A DNA stretch of 64,000 bases from Macrococcoides bohemicum (GCF_042658685.1 NZ_JBHSQY010000001.1); one strand, 5' to 3'. Numbered from the stretch's first letter, positions 16,294 to 25,603 are shown. Program-made: numbers and translations. The notes: a model not told the origin generated them from the sequence alone.

Positions 16294-16421
16294 ATGGCAT
16301 CATATTACACATTGAATTACATTTGAACATATATTCAGTGCGCTTAAAAAAGTTTGACTTGAATATTTTTATAAAAGGTTATAAAATTTAAATAAGTCGT
16401 TAAAACGTTCGAACTAAAAAT

Positions 16422-16456
16422 AAGGCAAGAGATTATTTCTCATTGCCTTTTCTTTT
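16422..16456 (+). terminator. Terminator between dat and the kinase-like gene
   Basis: Arms AAGGCAAGAGA (16422-16432) and TCTC-A-TTGCCTT (16438-16449, one bulged base) are followed by a T-rich run. It lies 129 bases after dat and 20 bases before the next start. Confidence 0.65.
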
Positions 16457-16476
16457 TTCTACTGTGGGAGGTGAAC

Positions 16477-17271
16477 ATGTTGGAACATTTCTATCAGCTT
16501 GGTTGGACATTAGATTCCGCTGGTGGCGCTTCTGGAGAGGCATATATGGCAGAGCAGGATGGTCGCAAATTATTTCTTAAACGAAATTCTTCGCCATTCT
16601 TAGCAGCGTTATCTGCTGAGGGTATCGTACCTAAGCTCGTATGGACCAAACGTATTGAAACGGGTGAGGTAGTTACCGCTCAACATTGGAAGAACGGAAG
16701 ATCATTGACACACGAAGAAATGGGTTCCAAGCGTGTTGCGAAACTCCTCAGAAAAATTCATCGTTCTAAACCTTTACTTAACATGTTAAAACGTTTAGAA
16801 ATGAAACCGATGCATCCTCACATATTACTTAAGAAAATTAATAGTTCTCTTTCACGCAATGTATTAGCGCATCATACGGTTAGAAAAGCTTTAATTTACT
16901 TAGAAGAACATATGCCTAATTTAGATAGTCAGTTTTATACTGTCTGTCATGGCGATGTGAATCATAATAACTGGTTACTTTCAGATCAGGATGAACTGTT
17001 TATTGTTGACTGGGAAGGTGCGATGATTGCAGATCCTGCGATTGATATCGGTATGATTTTATATACGTATAGTAAAGAAGTTGACTGGGAAGCGTGGCTT
17101 GCTGATTACGGTATTAACTATACAATCGATTTAGAGAAACGTATGAAATGGTATACGATTATACAGGCGATTGCGATGGTACAGTGGTATGAGGAGAAGA
17201 GTCGTTACCACGATATGAACGAATGGTTGAAGTTTTTAGATGAAGTTTTAACACAGAATAGATTTATTTAA
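16477..17271 (+). CDS. YtmP-like aminoglycoside/choline-kinase-fold phosphotransferase
   Basis: The product is 264 residues. ATG 16477 follows GGGAGG; an in-frame GTG six bases upstream lies inside the binding site. The Brenner motif CHGDVNHNNWLL and the metal motif IVDWEGAMIADPAIDIG are the catalytic and metal-binding segments of the APH/choline kinase fold. Relatives phosphorylate small alcohols; the substrate here is unknown. TrmB follows 13 bases downstream, as in other Bacillales. Nothing suggests antibiotic resistance, since this is a conserved housekeeping locus. Confidence 0.85.
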   Translation: MLEHFYQLGWTLDSAGGASGEAYMAEQDGRKLFLKRNSSPFLAALSAEGIVPKLVWTKRIETGEVVTAQHWKNGRSLTHEEMGSKRVAKLLRKIHRSKPLLNMLKRLEMKPMHPHILLKKINSSLSRNVLAHHTVRKALIYLEEHMPNLDSQFYTVCHGDVNHNNWLLSDQDELFIVDWEGAMIADPAIDIGMILYTYSKEVDWEAWLADYGINYTIDLEKRMKWYTIIQAIAMVQWYEEKSRYHDMNEWLKFLDEVLTQNRFI

Positions 17272-17284
17272 AGGAGCAACATAC

Positions 17285-17920
17285 ATGAGAATGCGTAATA
17301 AACCGTGGGCAGAGGATTATCTGCTTGAACATCGTGATATTGTAAGTATCGACTTGTCACAAAAAGACAATATCACATCATGGTTTGAAAAAGTTCAGCC
17401 GATTCATATAGAAGTCGGAAGCGGTATGGGTAGATTTATTACTGAGATGGCTAAAGCAAATCCAGCAATCAATTATATCGGTATTGAACGTGATAAGAAT
17501 GTAATGATTCGTATTGTAGAAAAAGCGATAGAGCAGGATATTAAAAACTTAAGATTATTGACGGTTGATGCTGAGAAGCTGACTGAAATATTTAATCCTG
17601 GAGAAATTGACCGCATCTATTTAAACTTTTCGGATCCATGGCCGAAGACACGACATGCCAAACGTCGTTTAACGCATGCTAATTTCTTATCTGTCTATAA
17701 GACTATCCTGAAAGATGAGGGAGAAATTCACTTCAAGACAGATAATCAAGGACTGTTTGAATTTTCGATTGAAAGTATGAGTCAGTTTGGGATGAAACTT
17801 AAAAATATCAATTTAAATCTGCATGACAATGAACCTGCTGATAATATTAAGACAGAGTATGAAGAGAAATTTTCTGCTAAAGGCTTTAGAATCAACCGAC
17901 TTGAAGCAAGTTTTAAATAA
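17285..17920 (+). CDS. trmB: tRNA (guanine-N7-)-methyltransferase
   Basis: The product is 211 residues. The SAM motif IEVGSGMGRF (about residue 40), the conserved YIGIERDKNV, and the signature LNFSDPWPKTRHAKRRLTH identify TrmB, which makes m7G46 in tRNA variable loops. The C-terminal TDNQGLFEFS is also typical. It is co-transcribed with the kinase-like gene and followed by a terminator. Confidence 0.95.
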   Translation: MRMRNKPWAEDYLLEHRDIVSIDLSQKDNITSWFEKVQPIHIEVGSGMGRFITEMAKANPAINYIGIERDKNVMIRIVEKAIEQDIKNLRLLTVDAEKLTEIFNPGEIDRIYLNFSDPWPKTRHAKRRLTHANFLSVYKTILKDEGEIHFKTDNQGLFEFSIESMSQFGMKLKNINLNLHDNEPADNIKTEYEEKFSAKGFRINRLEASFK

Positions 17921-17940
17921 CATTTGAAGAATTATTAAAT

Positions 17941-17972
17941 GGTGAGACATTATAAGTGTCTCATCTTTTTTT
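17941..17972 (+). terminator. Terminator after trmB
   Basis: Arms GGTGAGACA (17941-17949) and TGTCTCATC (17957-17965) lead into a run of eight T. Confidence 0.88.
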
Positions 17973-18031
17973 TATGCTTTATTTAGTGTAGACTAGATAT
18001 ATTGAGAGAATTTTCTGAACTGGAGGAAACT

Positions 18032-19234
18032 ATGTATAACTTTAATGAAAATGTTAACCGTTTAAATACAAATGCAGTTCAAACTGAAATGATTCCATTA
18101 ATCTATCAGCGTAGAGATTTAATGCCATTCTGGATAGCAGATATGGATATTAAAACGCCGGAAAAGATAACAAAGTCTATCGCTAATCGTCTGGAACACG
18201 GAATTTTCGGATACACGAGCTGGAAGAATGATGCTTTCTATACGCCGGTTAAACAATGGTATAGTAACCGATTTAATACAAACATTCTTAAACAAGACCT
18301 CTTCTATTCACCATCAGTGCTTTTTACTGTGACAGAAGCAATACGTATCCTGACTAATGAAGGTGAAGGTGTTATCCTTAATACGCCTTCCTATAACAAC
18401 TTTATCAATCTGATTAACGGTAATAAACGTATGATCGTAGAAAGTGAACTTTACTTTGATGGCTACGAATACACGATGGACTTTGTACATTTTGAATATC
18501 TTTGTCAGATGCCTCAAAATAAAGTGTTCTTATTATGCAATCCACATAACCCAACAGGTAAAGTGTTTTCTGAGCAGGAACTTTTAAAGATTATTGAAAT
18601 CTGTAAGAAATATAATGTGTATATCATTGCTGATGAAATTCATATGGATTTTGTGCGTCGTGGTCAACATGAAACACTTGCAAAATACATGCAGGATTAT
18701 GAGCAGATGTTAGTGACGACATGTTTAGGTAAGACATTTAATGTTTCTGGTATTCCGCATGCATACTTTATAACAAAAGATAAATATATGCGTGAGACAA
18801 TTAATACGAAAGTGATGTCTGTCTATGGTTTAGCCGCAGTAAATTTAGTAGCACTTACTGTAATCCAGACCGCTTACTTAGATTGTGGCGATTGGGTAGA
18901 TGCGCTTAATCAGCATATCGATAATAATATGACACTCGTAGAAGACTACATTGCAGATCATCTGTCTGATTGTCTATTTTTCCAGAAGCCGGATGCTACA
19001 TTTTTAGCCTGGATTGATTTCGAGAAGAGTGGATTTAGTGAAATGGAAGTACAGGATGCCTTACAGCATGTCGGTAAGATTGCGACGGGTATCGGTAATA
19101 CTTACGAACTATCTACAAGTACACATTTTAGATTTAATGTAGCGTGTAGTGAAGATAAATTATTAGAAGGCCTTGACCGCATAAAAAAATCATTCGATTA
19201 CTTAAAAACAACAAAAGAAAAAGAAGCACAATAA
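18032..19234 (+). CDS. MalY/PatB-type PLP aminotransferase (cystathionine beta-lyase-like)
   Basis: The product is 400 residues. The ATG at 18032 follows GGAGG by six bases; an in-frame start 30 bases upstream has no such site. The MalY/PatB N-terminus (PLWIADMD-like, here MPFWIADMDIKTP) is present. PLP contacts are CNPHNPTGKVF, Asp201 in IIADEIHMDF and the Schiff-base Lys234 in LGKTFNVSG. Homologues cleave cystathionine or cysteine conjugates (C-S lyase) or act as aminotransferases. The native reaction cannot be told from sequence. The gene stands alone. Confidence 0.85.
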   Translation: MYNFNENVNRLNTNAVQTEMIPLIYQRRDLMPFWIADMDIKTPEKITKSIANRLEHGIFGYTSWKNDAFYTPVKQWYSNRFNTNILKQDLFYSPSVLFTVTEAIRILTNEGEGVILNTPSYNNFINLINGNKRMIVESELYFDGYEYTMDFVHFEYLCQMPQNKVFLLCNPHNPTGKVFSEQELLKIIEICKKYNVYIIADEIHMDFVRRGQHETLAKYMQDYEQMLVTTCLGKTFNVSGIPHAYFITKDKYMRETINTKVMSVYGLAAVNLVALTVIQTAYLDCGDWVDALNQHIDNNMTLVEDYIADHLSDCLFFQKPDATFLAWIDFEKSGFSEMEVQDALQHVGKIATGIGNTYELSTSTHFRFNVACSEDKLLEGLDRIKKSFDYLKTTKEKEAQ

Positions 19235-19273
19235 ATTTTGTGCCTCAAATACATAACAGATTTTAAAATTAGA

Positions 19274-19558
19274 TTATATTTCTATAGTGTCGATGAGTTC
19301 ACCGGTATAAGCATCGACAGTAAATTCGTAATCTTTATCCTGCGTATTAATGATACCGCGATAAATGTGAGAGATCTGACCAAACTTTTCTTGTTTTTCT
19401 GGTTCATATACGATAGCTGAACCTGTGACGTGATCGAAATTTGTCAGCACTTGTTGTAGCAGAGTTTCAGGGTGCTGCATCGTCATATGATGACGTAGTT
19501 GATAAGCGATAATACCAGTGACTACAATAACGGGAATGATGATTTGATATTTTTTCAT
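19274..19558 (-). CDS. Membrane-anchored PepSY-like small protein
   Basis: The product is 94 residues, taking the ATG at 19558 (MKKYQIIIPV); an upstream in-frame ATG 36 bases away is less likely because it would precede the signal anchor. GAGAGGAC lies about nine bases before the chosen start. Residues 5-20 form one membrane anchor. The remainder is extracellular and ends with the PepSY-type strand pair YRGIINTQDKDYEFTVDAYTGELID. PepSY domains are found in peptidase inhibitors and envelope proteins. It is divergent from the M42 peptidase gene at 19653, which could be a functional link but is only positional. Confidence 0.7.
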   Translation of the reverse strand: MKKYQIIIPVIVVTGIIAYQLRHHMTMQHPETLLQQVLTNFDHVTGSAIVYEPEKQEKFGQISHIYRGIINTQDKDYEFTVDAYTGELIDTIEI

Positions 19559-19652
19559 AGTTAAAAGTCCTCTCATCAATAAATTTGAATGCATTGCGTA
19601 TAACTTTTAGGTTAACGATTTGATTATATTCTACCATAAGGAGCAAAAAAAC

Positions 19653-20717
19653 ATGACAGAACAACTATTAGATACGATAAAAACATTAACTGAACTACAT
19701 GGTGCCCCAGGACACGAACGTCTCGTACGTGATTATCTGATAAAAAGACTATCGCCACTAGCGGACGAAGTATTACAAGATGGTTTAGGTGGCGTCTTCT
19801 TCGTAAAGAAATCAAAACAGGACAATGCTAAACGCATCATGATTGCGGCACATATGGATGAAGTTGGATTCATGGTAACAGATATTACAGAAAAAGGATT
19901 ACTTAAATTCACAGAAATCGGTGGGTGGCCAGCTGATGTCCTGCAAGCCCAAAAAATGAAAGTATTAACGCGTGACAGCAAAGAATATAGTGGTGTAATT
20001 GGCAGTGTGCCAGCACATTTTAGAACAGGTAAGGAAGCAACACCGCAAATTAAAGATATGCTGCTTGATGTGGGAGCTGAAAGTAAAGAACAGGTATTAG
20101 CAATGGGCATCCAAATCGGTGATTCAATCGTTCCGGCAGTTGATTTTGAACAATTGACTGAGAACAGATTCCTATGTAAGGCATGGGACAATCGTTATGG
20201 ATGCACAATCATCGTTGACTTATTTGAACAACTGAAAGATACAGATTTACCATTTGATCTATATGTTGGTGCTAACGTGCAGGAAGAGGTTGGACTGCGT
20301 GGTGCAGGGCCATCTGCAAATATGATCAAACCCGACTTAGCATTTGTCGTTGATTGTTCACCAGCAAATGATACTGCAGGAAGTAATGCGAATGGTAAAC
20401 TAGGTGAAGGAACACTTGTTAGAATAATTGATAGAACGATGATTTTGAAGCCGTCATTTAAACAATGGCTGGAAGAAATCTATGAAACAAATGATATTAA
20501 ACATCAGTTTTATACTTCGCCAGGTGGTACGGATGGTGGCGTTATCCACACAGCATTACATGGTATACCGACAGCAGTAATCGGTGTGCCAGCACGTTAT
20601 ATTCATTCAAATCACACGATTTTTGATATTCGCGACTATTATGCAGCTCGTAATGGACTGCTTGCATTACTTAAAGATGTCAATGATAAAAAAATTGAAT
20701 ATTTAAAGATGAATTAA
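19653..20717 (+). CDS. M42-family aminopeptidase (YtoP/glutamyl aminopeptidase type)
   Basis: The product is 354 residues. The ATG at 19653 has ribosome binding site AAGGAGC. Metal and catalytic residues of M42 are visible: His67 and Asp69 in AAHMDEVGF, Asp in KAWDNRYGC, the Glu pair in QEEVGLRGAG, Asp in VVDCSPANDT, and His in ARYIHSNHT. M42 enzymes form large tetrahedral dodecamers that trim peptides in the cytoplasm. Specificity (glutamyl or broader) is not certain. Confidence 0.9.
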   Translation: MTEQLLDTIKTLTELHGAPGHERLVRDYLIKRLSPLADEVLQDGLGGVFFVKKSKQDNAKRIMIAAHMDEVGFMVTDITEKGLLKFTEIGGWPADVLQAQKMKVLTRDSKEYSGVIGSVPAHFRTGKEATPQIKDMLLDVGAESKEQVLAMGIQIGDSIVPAVDFEQLTENRFLCKAWDNRYGCTIIVDLFEQLKDTDLPFDLYVGANVQEEVGLRGAGPSANMIKPDLAFVVDCSPANDTAGSNANGKLGEGTLVRIIDRTMILKPSFKQWLEEIYETNDIKHQFYTSPGGTDGGVIHTALHGIPTAVIGVPARYIHSNHTIFDIRDYYAARNGLLALLKDVNDKKIEYLKMN

Positions 20718-20735
20718 TAGTTTGCTTTTTATAGA

Positions 20736-20770
20736 GATGAAGCGATAATATTTGCTTCATCCTATTTTTA
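20736..20770 (+). terminator. Terminator after the M42 peptidase
   Basis: Arms GATGAAGC (20736-20743) and GCTTCATC (20754-20761) are followed by a T-rich tail. Confidence 0.8.
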
Positions 20771-20795
20771 TTATCTAATCTTGAGTATCTTTTTA

Positions 20796-20823
20796 TTGAC
20801 TTAAAATTAAAATGCTTTAAAAT
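20796..20823 (+). promoter_or_regulatory. Sigma-A promoter of the tcyABC operon
   Basis: TTGACT (20796-20801) and TAAAAT (20818-20823) are 16 bases apart. An inverted repeat TATTC...GAATA (about 20830-20853) lies between it and the start codon, a place where a repressor such as CymR could act; that is speculation. Confidence 0.6.
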
Positions 20824-20867
20824 AAAATCTATTCCGAGTAAATTGATAAGAATAGGAGAATGGAAAA

Positions 20868-21632
20868 TTGAAAAAATTATTAGCATTATTGTTTACAGCA
20901 TTATTTATTTTAGCGGCATGTGGTAGCAATAACTCAGATAAAAAAGACAGCAAGCAAGAAATTACGATTGGAACAGAAGGTACTTATGCACCATTTACTT
21001 TCCATGATAAGAACAATAAATTAACAGGTTTTGATGTGGAAGTAGCAGAAGCAGTAGCGAAAAAAGCAGGATACAAAGTGAAATTCGTAGAAACACAATG
21101 GGATTCAATGTTCTCAGGACTTAACTCAGGTCGTTTCGATACGATTGCAAACCAGGTAGGTATGGATGCAGACCGTAAGAAGAAATATAACTTCTCTAAA
21201 CCTTACACATATACACAAGGTGTATTGGTGACACGTAAAAATTCAGATATTAAATCATTTGATGACGTTAAAGGCCGTGCATTAGCACAAACTTTAACTT
21301 CAAACTACGGTAAATTAGCGAAAGAAAAAGGCGCTAAAGTAACTTCAGTTGAAGGATTTAACCAGGCGATGGAAATGGTATTATCTAATCGTGTGGAAGC
21401 AACTTTTAACGATAAAATTTCAGTATTAGATTACTTAAAACAAAAGAAAAATGCTGATATCAAAATTGTTGAAGGTAACGCTGAGAAAACACAATCAGGA
21501 TTTGTATTTAATAAGAAAACAGATGAGAAAATCATTAAAGACTTCGATAAAGCATTAGATGCATTACAAAAAGACGGTACAATGAAAAAAATCAGTGAAA
21601 AATGGTTCGGTGAAGATGTCACTCGTCCTTAA
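20868..21632 (+). CDS. tcyA: Cystine-binding lipoprotein of an ABC importer
   Basis: The product is 254 residues, starting with TTG at 20868 nine bases after AGGAG. The signal peptide ends in the lipobox LAAC (Cys18), so the protein is lipid-anchored outside the membrane. It is a polar amino-acid-binding protein of family 3: TIGTEGTYAPFTFHD, GFDVEVAEAVAKKAGY and the ligand-binding MDADRKKKYNFSKPY region. Synteny with a permease and an ATPase in the order TcyA-TcyB-TcyC suggests L-cystine. Another polar amino acid remains possible. Confidence 0.88.
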   Translation: MKKLLALLFTALFILAACGSNNSDKKDSKQEITIGTEGTYAPFTFHDKNNKLTGFDVEVAEAVAKKAGYKVKFVETQWDSMFSGLNSGRFDTIANQVGMDADRKKKYNFSKPYTYTQGVLVTRKNSDIKSFDDVKGRALAQTLTSNYGKLAKEKGAKVTSVEGFNQAMEMVLSNRVEATFNDKISVLDYLKQKKNADIKIVEGNAEKTQSGFVFNKKTDEKIIKDFDKALDALQKDGTMKKISEKWFGEDVTRP

Positions 21633-22335
21633 TGAAGAAATGTCCCATGCCCTGAATGCAGCGGCTCAAGCTTTTGAGCCAATGCTTTGGGGTTTAGTCA
21701 AATATTCGATTCCGATTGCGATTGTTACGTTTATATTAGGATTTATTATTGCGATATTTACAGCACTTGCGCGTATTTCTAACAGTAAATTATTGCGCAT
21801 TCCAGCACGTGTATACGTATCAATCTTTCGAGGTACACCGATGCTTGTTCAGATGTTTATCATCTTCTTCGGGATTCCTGAAATCGGCCGTCTGATTACA
21901 GGAGACCCCGACCAGGCATTTAAACTCGGTTCACTTACAGCAGCAATTATTTCGTTAAGTTTAAATGTTGGTGCTTATGGATCTGAAATAATTCGTGGTG
22001 GTATATTATCTGTACCACACGGACAAACTGAAGCGGCTTATTCAATTGGGATGAGCCCCAAAAAAACGATGCAACGTATTATATTACCACAAGCAATTCG
22101 TACAGCAACACCAGCATTAGGGAATACATTTTTAAGCTTAATTAAAGATACTTCATTATTAGGTTATATATTAGTAGCTGAAATGTTCCGTAACGCACAA
22201 CAAGTTGCATCGACGACATATGAATTCTTATCGATCTATACATTAGTGGCGATCATGTACTGGGTTGTTTGTTTCATCGTTTCAATCATTCAAAGTATTT
22301 ATGAAGCACGTGTTGAAAGGAAGTATCAGCGATGA
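21616..22335 (+). CDS. tcyB: Cystine ABC importer permease
   Basis: The product is 239 residues if it starts at 21616, overlapping tcyA by 17 bases; ATG 21640 (231 residues) is an alternative and neither has a strong ribosome binding site. Five membrane helices are visible. The EAA loop that contacts the ATPase is GQTEAAYSIGMSPKKTMQRIILPQA. IFRGTPMLVQM is the family motif of polar amino acid permeases. It overlaps the ATPase gene by four bases, so the three genes are coupled. Confidence 0.88.
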   Translation: MSLVLNEEMSHALNAAAQAFEPMLWGLVKYSIPIAIVTFILGFIIAIFTALARISNSKLLRIPARVYVSIFRGTPMLVQMFIIFFGIPEIGRLITGDPDQAFKLGSLTAAIISLSLNVGAYGSEIIRGGILSVPHGQTEAAYSIGMSPKKTMQRIILPQAIRTATPALGNTFLSLIKDTSLLGYILVAEMFRNAQQVASTTYEFLSIYTLVAIMYWVVCFIVSIIQSIYEARVERKYQR

Positions 22336-23060
22336 TTTCAATACAAAATTTAGTTAAAAAATTTGGTGAAAAAACTGTACTGAAAGATATTGATCTTGAA
22401 GTAGCGAACGGTGAAGTTGTAGTACTGATTGGTCGTAGTGGGTCAGGAAAGACGACGTTACTGCGAACAATGAATGCATTAGAAATTCCAACATCAGGAA
22501 CTGTGACTGTTGATGGTGTATCTTACACAGCAAACGACAAAAAATCACAAATTGCAGTGCGTAAGAAAACAGGTATGGTATTCCAGAACTTTCAGCTGTT
22601 TCCGCATATGACTGCACTTGAAAACGTAATGGAAGGATTAATTCAAGTGAAAGGCATGAGTAAAGTCGAAGCGGAAAAAATCGCCGTAAACTTACTTGAA
22701 AAAGTTGATCTATTACATGTAAAAGATCAGTATCCAATTTCTCTTTCTGGTGGACAGCAACAGCGTGTAGGGATTGCAAGAGCGCTTGCGATGAATCCGA
22801 AAGTAATGCTGTTCGATGAGCCGACATCAGCACTTGATCCGGAACTTGTTCAAGACGTATTAAAAGTGATTAAAGGATTAAGAGATGAAGGCATGACGAT
22901 GGTGATTGTTACGCATGAAATGGCATTCGCAAGAAGTGTTGCCGATAAAGTGGCGTTTATCCATGATGGACGTATTGAAGAAATGGATCATCCAGAACAA
23001 ATCTTCACAAATCCAAAGTCTGAACATTTACAGCGTTTCTTAAACATTATATCGATTTAA
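22332..23060 (+). CDS. tcyC: Cystine ABC importer ATPase
   Basis: The product is 242 residues. Walker A is GRSGSGKTT (residues 34-42), the signature is LSGGQQQR (from 138), Walker B ends at Asp162-Glu163 (MLFDEPTSALD), and the switch His is in VTHEM. The protein is a polar amino acid importer ATPase. It is translated by coupling to tcyB, and a terminator ends the operon. Confidence 0.92.
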   Translation: MISIQNLVKKFGEKTVLKDIDLEVANGEVVVLIGRSGSGKTTLLRTMNALEIPTSGTVTVDGVSYTANDKKSQIAVRKKTGMVFQNFQLFPHMTALENVMEGLIQVKGMSKVEAEKIAVNLLEKVDLLHVKDQYPISLSGGQQQRVGIARALAMNPKVMLFDEPTSALDPELVQDVLKVIKGLRDEGMTMVIVTHEMAFARSVADKVAFIHDGRIEEMDHPEQIFTNPKSEHLQRFLNIISI

Positions 23061-23063
23061 TTG

Positions 23064-23100
23064 AATCATTCATTTGCATATGCAGATGAATGATTTTTTT
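23064..23100 (+). terminator. Terminator after tcyC
   Basis: A long stem (about 14 bp, one mismatch) with an ATAT loop is followed by seven T. Confidence 0.9.
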
Positions 23101-23213
23101 ATGTGATTAAAGAAAAAGCGCATATCTTTATCTCAATAGAATCAATTAACATATGTTATTATTAAATACATTTGTGCTATGATAATGAAAATGATATTAA
23201 AGGAGCTGGCAGT

Positions 23214-24212
23214 TTGAAAGCATTACTTAAACGTTGGTTTGTTGATGGAATGAGCTTTATGGCATTAGGTTTATTCTGTTCGTTGATTATCGGTCTTATA
23301 TTAGAAACTGTAGGAACAGAATTAAAGCCATTTCTCGACACTTCATTATTGATAGAAATCGGTAAACTGGCAAAACTTTATACCGGTGCAGCAGTAGGTG
23401 TTGCCGTTGCATTTGGTTTAGGTGCAAAGCCAATGGTCATATTTGCGAGTGCTGTAACGGGTATGTATGGCTATGAGCAAGGTGGGGCTGCTGGAACGTA
23501 TGTGGTCAGTCTTGCAACAGCTGAGCTAGGTAGATTTTATAGCGGTAAAACAAAGATTGATATTATATTGACACCGCTCTTAACATTAGTAATCGGAGCA
23601 ATCATTGCCAAGCTTGTAGGACCATTTATTCAGGCATTTATGTTGTCACTAGGTGAATTTATTTCATTTGCCACAGACCAACAGCCGTTACTTATGGGAA
23701 TTCTTGTTTCTCTTATTTTTGGACTTACTTTATCTAGTCCAATCTCGAGTGCAGCTTTAGCCCTGATGTTAGGTATTAACGGAACAGCAGCAGCGGCTGC
23801 TACAATCGGCTGCTGTTGTCATATGATCGGTTTTGCGATGACAAGTTTTAAAGATAACGGTATACAAGGTTTGATTGCTCATGGTATTGGAACGAGTAAG
23901 ATTCAAATTCCAAACTACATGTTACATCCATTTATTTTAGTGCCGCCTGTAATCGCCAGTATTATTGTAGCGCCTATCATGACGATGCTTTGGCCGATGA
24001 AAAATGTGGCTGCAGGTGCTGGGATGGGGACGAGTGGTTTCGTAGGACAGATTATGACAATCAAAACGATGGGTAGTAGTTTAACAACATGGATGCAGAT
24101 CGGACTGTTTCATTTCCTTTTACCCGGTGTTATCAGTTATATTGTATATATAACGATGAGCCGAGCTAATATTATTAAAGCCGGCGAACAAAAGATTAAC
24201 ACAGGAGGTTAA
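23214..24212 (+). CDS. PTS EIIC-type membrane protein (PTS_EIIC_2 family)
   Basis: The product is 332 residues with about nine membrane segments. A TTG start at 23214 was chosen because AAAGGAG ends eight bases before it; the open frame extends 42 bases upstream without a binding site. The glycine-rich ATVGCCCHMIGFA-like segment (TIGCCCHMIGFAMTSF), with three adjacent cysteines, is striking. The family is annotated as a PTS IIC component but lacks linked IIA and IIB genes, so sugar transport is unproven. A thioredoxin gene follows after four bases, which suggests a shared, possibly redox-related role. Confidence 0.75.
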   Translation: MKALLKRWFVDGMSFMALGLFCSLIIGLILETVGTELKPFLDTSLLIEIGKLAKLYTGAAVGVAVAFGLGAKPMVIFASAVTGMYGYEQGGAAGTYVVSLATAELGRFYSGKTKIDIILTPLLTLVIGAIIAKLVGPFIQAFMLSLGEFISFATDQQPLLMGILVSLIFGLTLSSPISSAALALMLGINGTAAAAATIGCCCHMIGFAMTSFKDNGIQGLIAHGIGTSKIQIPNYMLHPFILVPPVIASIIVAPIMTMLWPMKNVAAGAGMGTSGFVGQIMTIKTMGSSLTTWMQIGLFHFLLPGVISYIVYITMSRANIIKAGEQKINTGG

Positions 24213-24216
24213 CTTA

Positions 24217-24525
24217 ATGAAAAAGATAGCGCATGTTGAAGCATTTAGAGAGGCGATTACACAACCAACGATAGCAATGTTTACTGCAACGTGGTGTCCG
24301 GATTGTCATTTTATTGATCCGTTAATGCCTGAAATTGAAGCAGAAAATCCAGAGTACCAGTTTATTTCTATCGACAGAGATGAATTTATTGATTTAGCGG
24401 TAGAATATGAAGTGATGGGTATTCCGAGCTTTATCGCATTTAAAGATTCTGAAGTGATCGGACGCTTTGTATCGAAAGATAGAAAAACAAAAGATCAAGT
24501 AAACGAATTTATTCAGAGTTTATAA
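24217..24525 (+). CDS. Thioredoxin-like protein (YtpP type)
   Basis: The product is 102 residues with one thioredoxin fold. The redox pair is Cys27-Pro-Asp-Cys30 in FTATWCPDCHFID, rather than the CGPC of true thioredoxins. The cis-proline loop is MGIPSF. Such proteins act as cytoplasmic disulfide reductases of uncertain target. The gene follows the EIIC-like gene by four bases and has a strong binding site (ACAGGAGG), so the pair is one operon. Confidence 0.88.
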   Translation: MKKIAHVEAFREAITQPTIAMFTATWCPDCHFIDPLMPEIEAENPEYQFISIDRDEFIDLAVEYEVMGIPSFIAFKDSEVIGRFVSKDRKTKDQVNEFIQSL

Positions 24526-24533
24526 AATATACT

Positions 24534-24571
24534 AACCACTACGCGTTGCTTTAAACGGTAGTGGTTTTATT
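24534..24571 (+). terminator. Terminator after the thioredoxin-like gene
   Basis: Arms AACCACTAC (24534-24542) and GTAGTGGTT (24558-24566), with a 15-base loop, run into TTTTATT. Confidence 0.8.
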
Positions 24572-24602
24572 GTACAATGAAAGTTATGTGAGGAGTGAGA
24601 AT

Positions 24603-25478
24603 ATGAATGTTTTTGAAATAAGAGATCGATTGACTGAATCATTAGATAAATCAATCGTTTCAACAAAGTTTGACCGTAAAGAAGAAACATTACGCGTAGA
24701 GCGTCTTGATAACAATAAAGGTTTAACAATAAAGCTTGCACCTGTTGCAGCTAAATATAAAGAGAAGAAAGAAAGCATTATTGAAGAAGTATTATATTAT
24801 ATCAACGAGACAATTCAGGCGATGGGAAATACGACTTTACCGGAAGGTGCGAAGATCATGCCTGTTATTCGTTCGACGAGTTTTCCTAAAGCACAAAATG
24901 ATGTGCCATTTTTAATTACAGAACATACGGCAGAAACAAATATTTATTACGCAATAGATTTAGGCAAGACTTATCGCTTAATAGATGCTGAGATTCAAAA
25001 AGAATTAAGCATAGATGAAACACACATTAAAGAACAAGCTTTATTTAATGTGAAAGGGTTAAAAACGACTTATAAAACAGATGTTGTCTCTGGCAATACA
25101 TATTACTTCTTTAATGCCAATGATGGTTATGACGCAAGTCGCATATTAAACAAGCAGCTGTTAAAAGATTTTGAAGCACGCATCACCGGAGAAATGTTAG
25201 TTGCTACACCTCATGCAGATGTTTTGATAATCGCTGATATTCAAAATGAAACGGGATATGACGTACTTGCACAAATGATGATGACTTTCTTTGCGAATGG
25301 ACTCGTACCGATTACATCTTTATCTTTCCAGTATAAAGACGATGTGTTAACACCTGTATTTATATTAGGCAAGAATAATGCAAAGCGCGATCAGGAAGCA
25401 ATTAAGCGTATAGAAAGTAACCGTCAGAAGTTTATGGCAGAGCAAGCGCAACAAACACAACATAAAGACAAAAAATGA
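24603..25478 (+). CDS. DUF1444 protein (YtpQ family)
   Basis: The product is 291 residues. The ATG at 24603 follows GAGGAGTG; the open frame continues 42 bases upstream into the terminator and was rejected. The family (YtpQ) is conserved in Bacillales at this position but has no known function. The sequence is soluble, with a central FLITEHTAETNIYYAIDLG segment and the conserved GYDVLAQMMM region. The C-terminus is a charged helix (residues 262-291). It probably heads the ytpQ-ytpR-sftA-murC cluster, although a 125-bp gap follows. Confidence 0.8.
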   Translation: MNVFEIRDRLTESLDKSIVSTKFDRKEETLRVERLDNNKGLTIKLAPVAAKYKEKKESIIEEVLYYINETIQAMGNTTLPEGAKIMPVIRSTSFPKAQNDVPFLITEHTAETNIYYAIDLGKTYRLIDAEIQKELSIDETHIKEQALFNVKGLKTTYKTDVVSGNTYYFFNANDGYDASRILNKQLLKDFEARITGEMLVATPHADVLIIADIQNETGYDVLAQMMMTFFANGLVPITSLSFQYKDDVLTPVFILGKNNAKRDQEAIKRIESNRQKFMAEQAQQTQHKDKK

Positions 25479-25603
25479 TGCTATCATTATATTATATTGA
25501 GTGTAATATTTCTGTTATTTTTAATTAATTTTTTTAAGAAAAACGATTGAATAAAGCATATAATAGATAAAGAATAATAATACAAACCTTAAGGAGCAAT
25601 CAT

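Noticed and set aside
23147..23158. Palindrome TAACATATGTTA upstream of the EIIC-like gene.
   Set aside because: Twelve-base AT-rich palindromes are expected by chance; no repeat or linked regulator supports it.
23180..23196. Fur-box-like TGATAATGAAAATGATA before the EIIC-like gene.
   Set aside because: Only the left half fits; the right half matches about four of seven positions, which is weak in AT-rich DNA.
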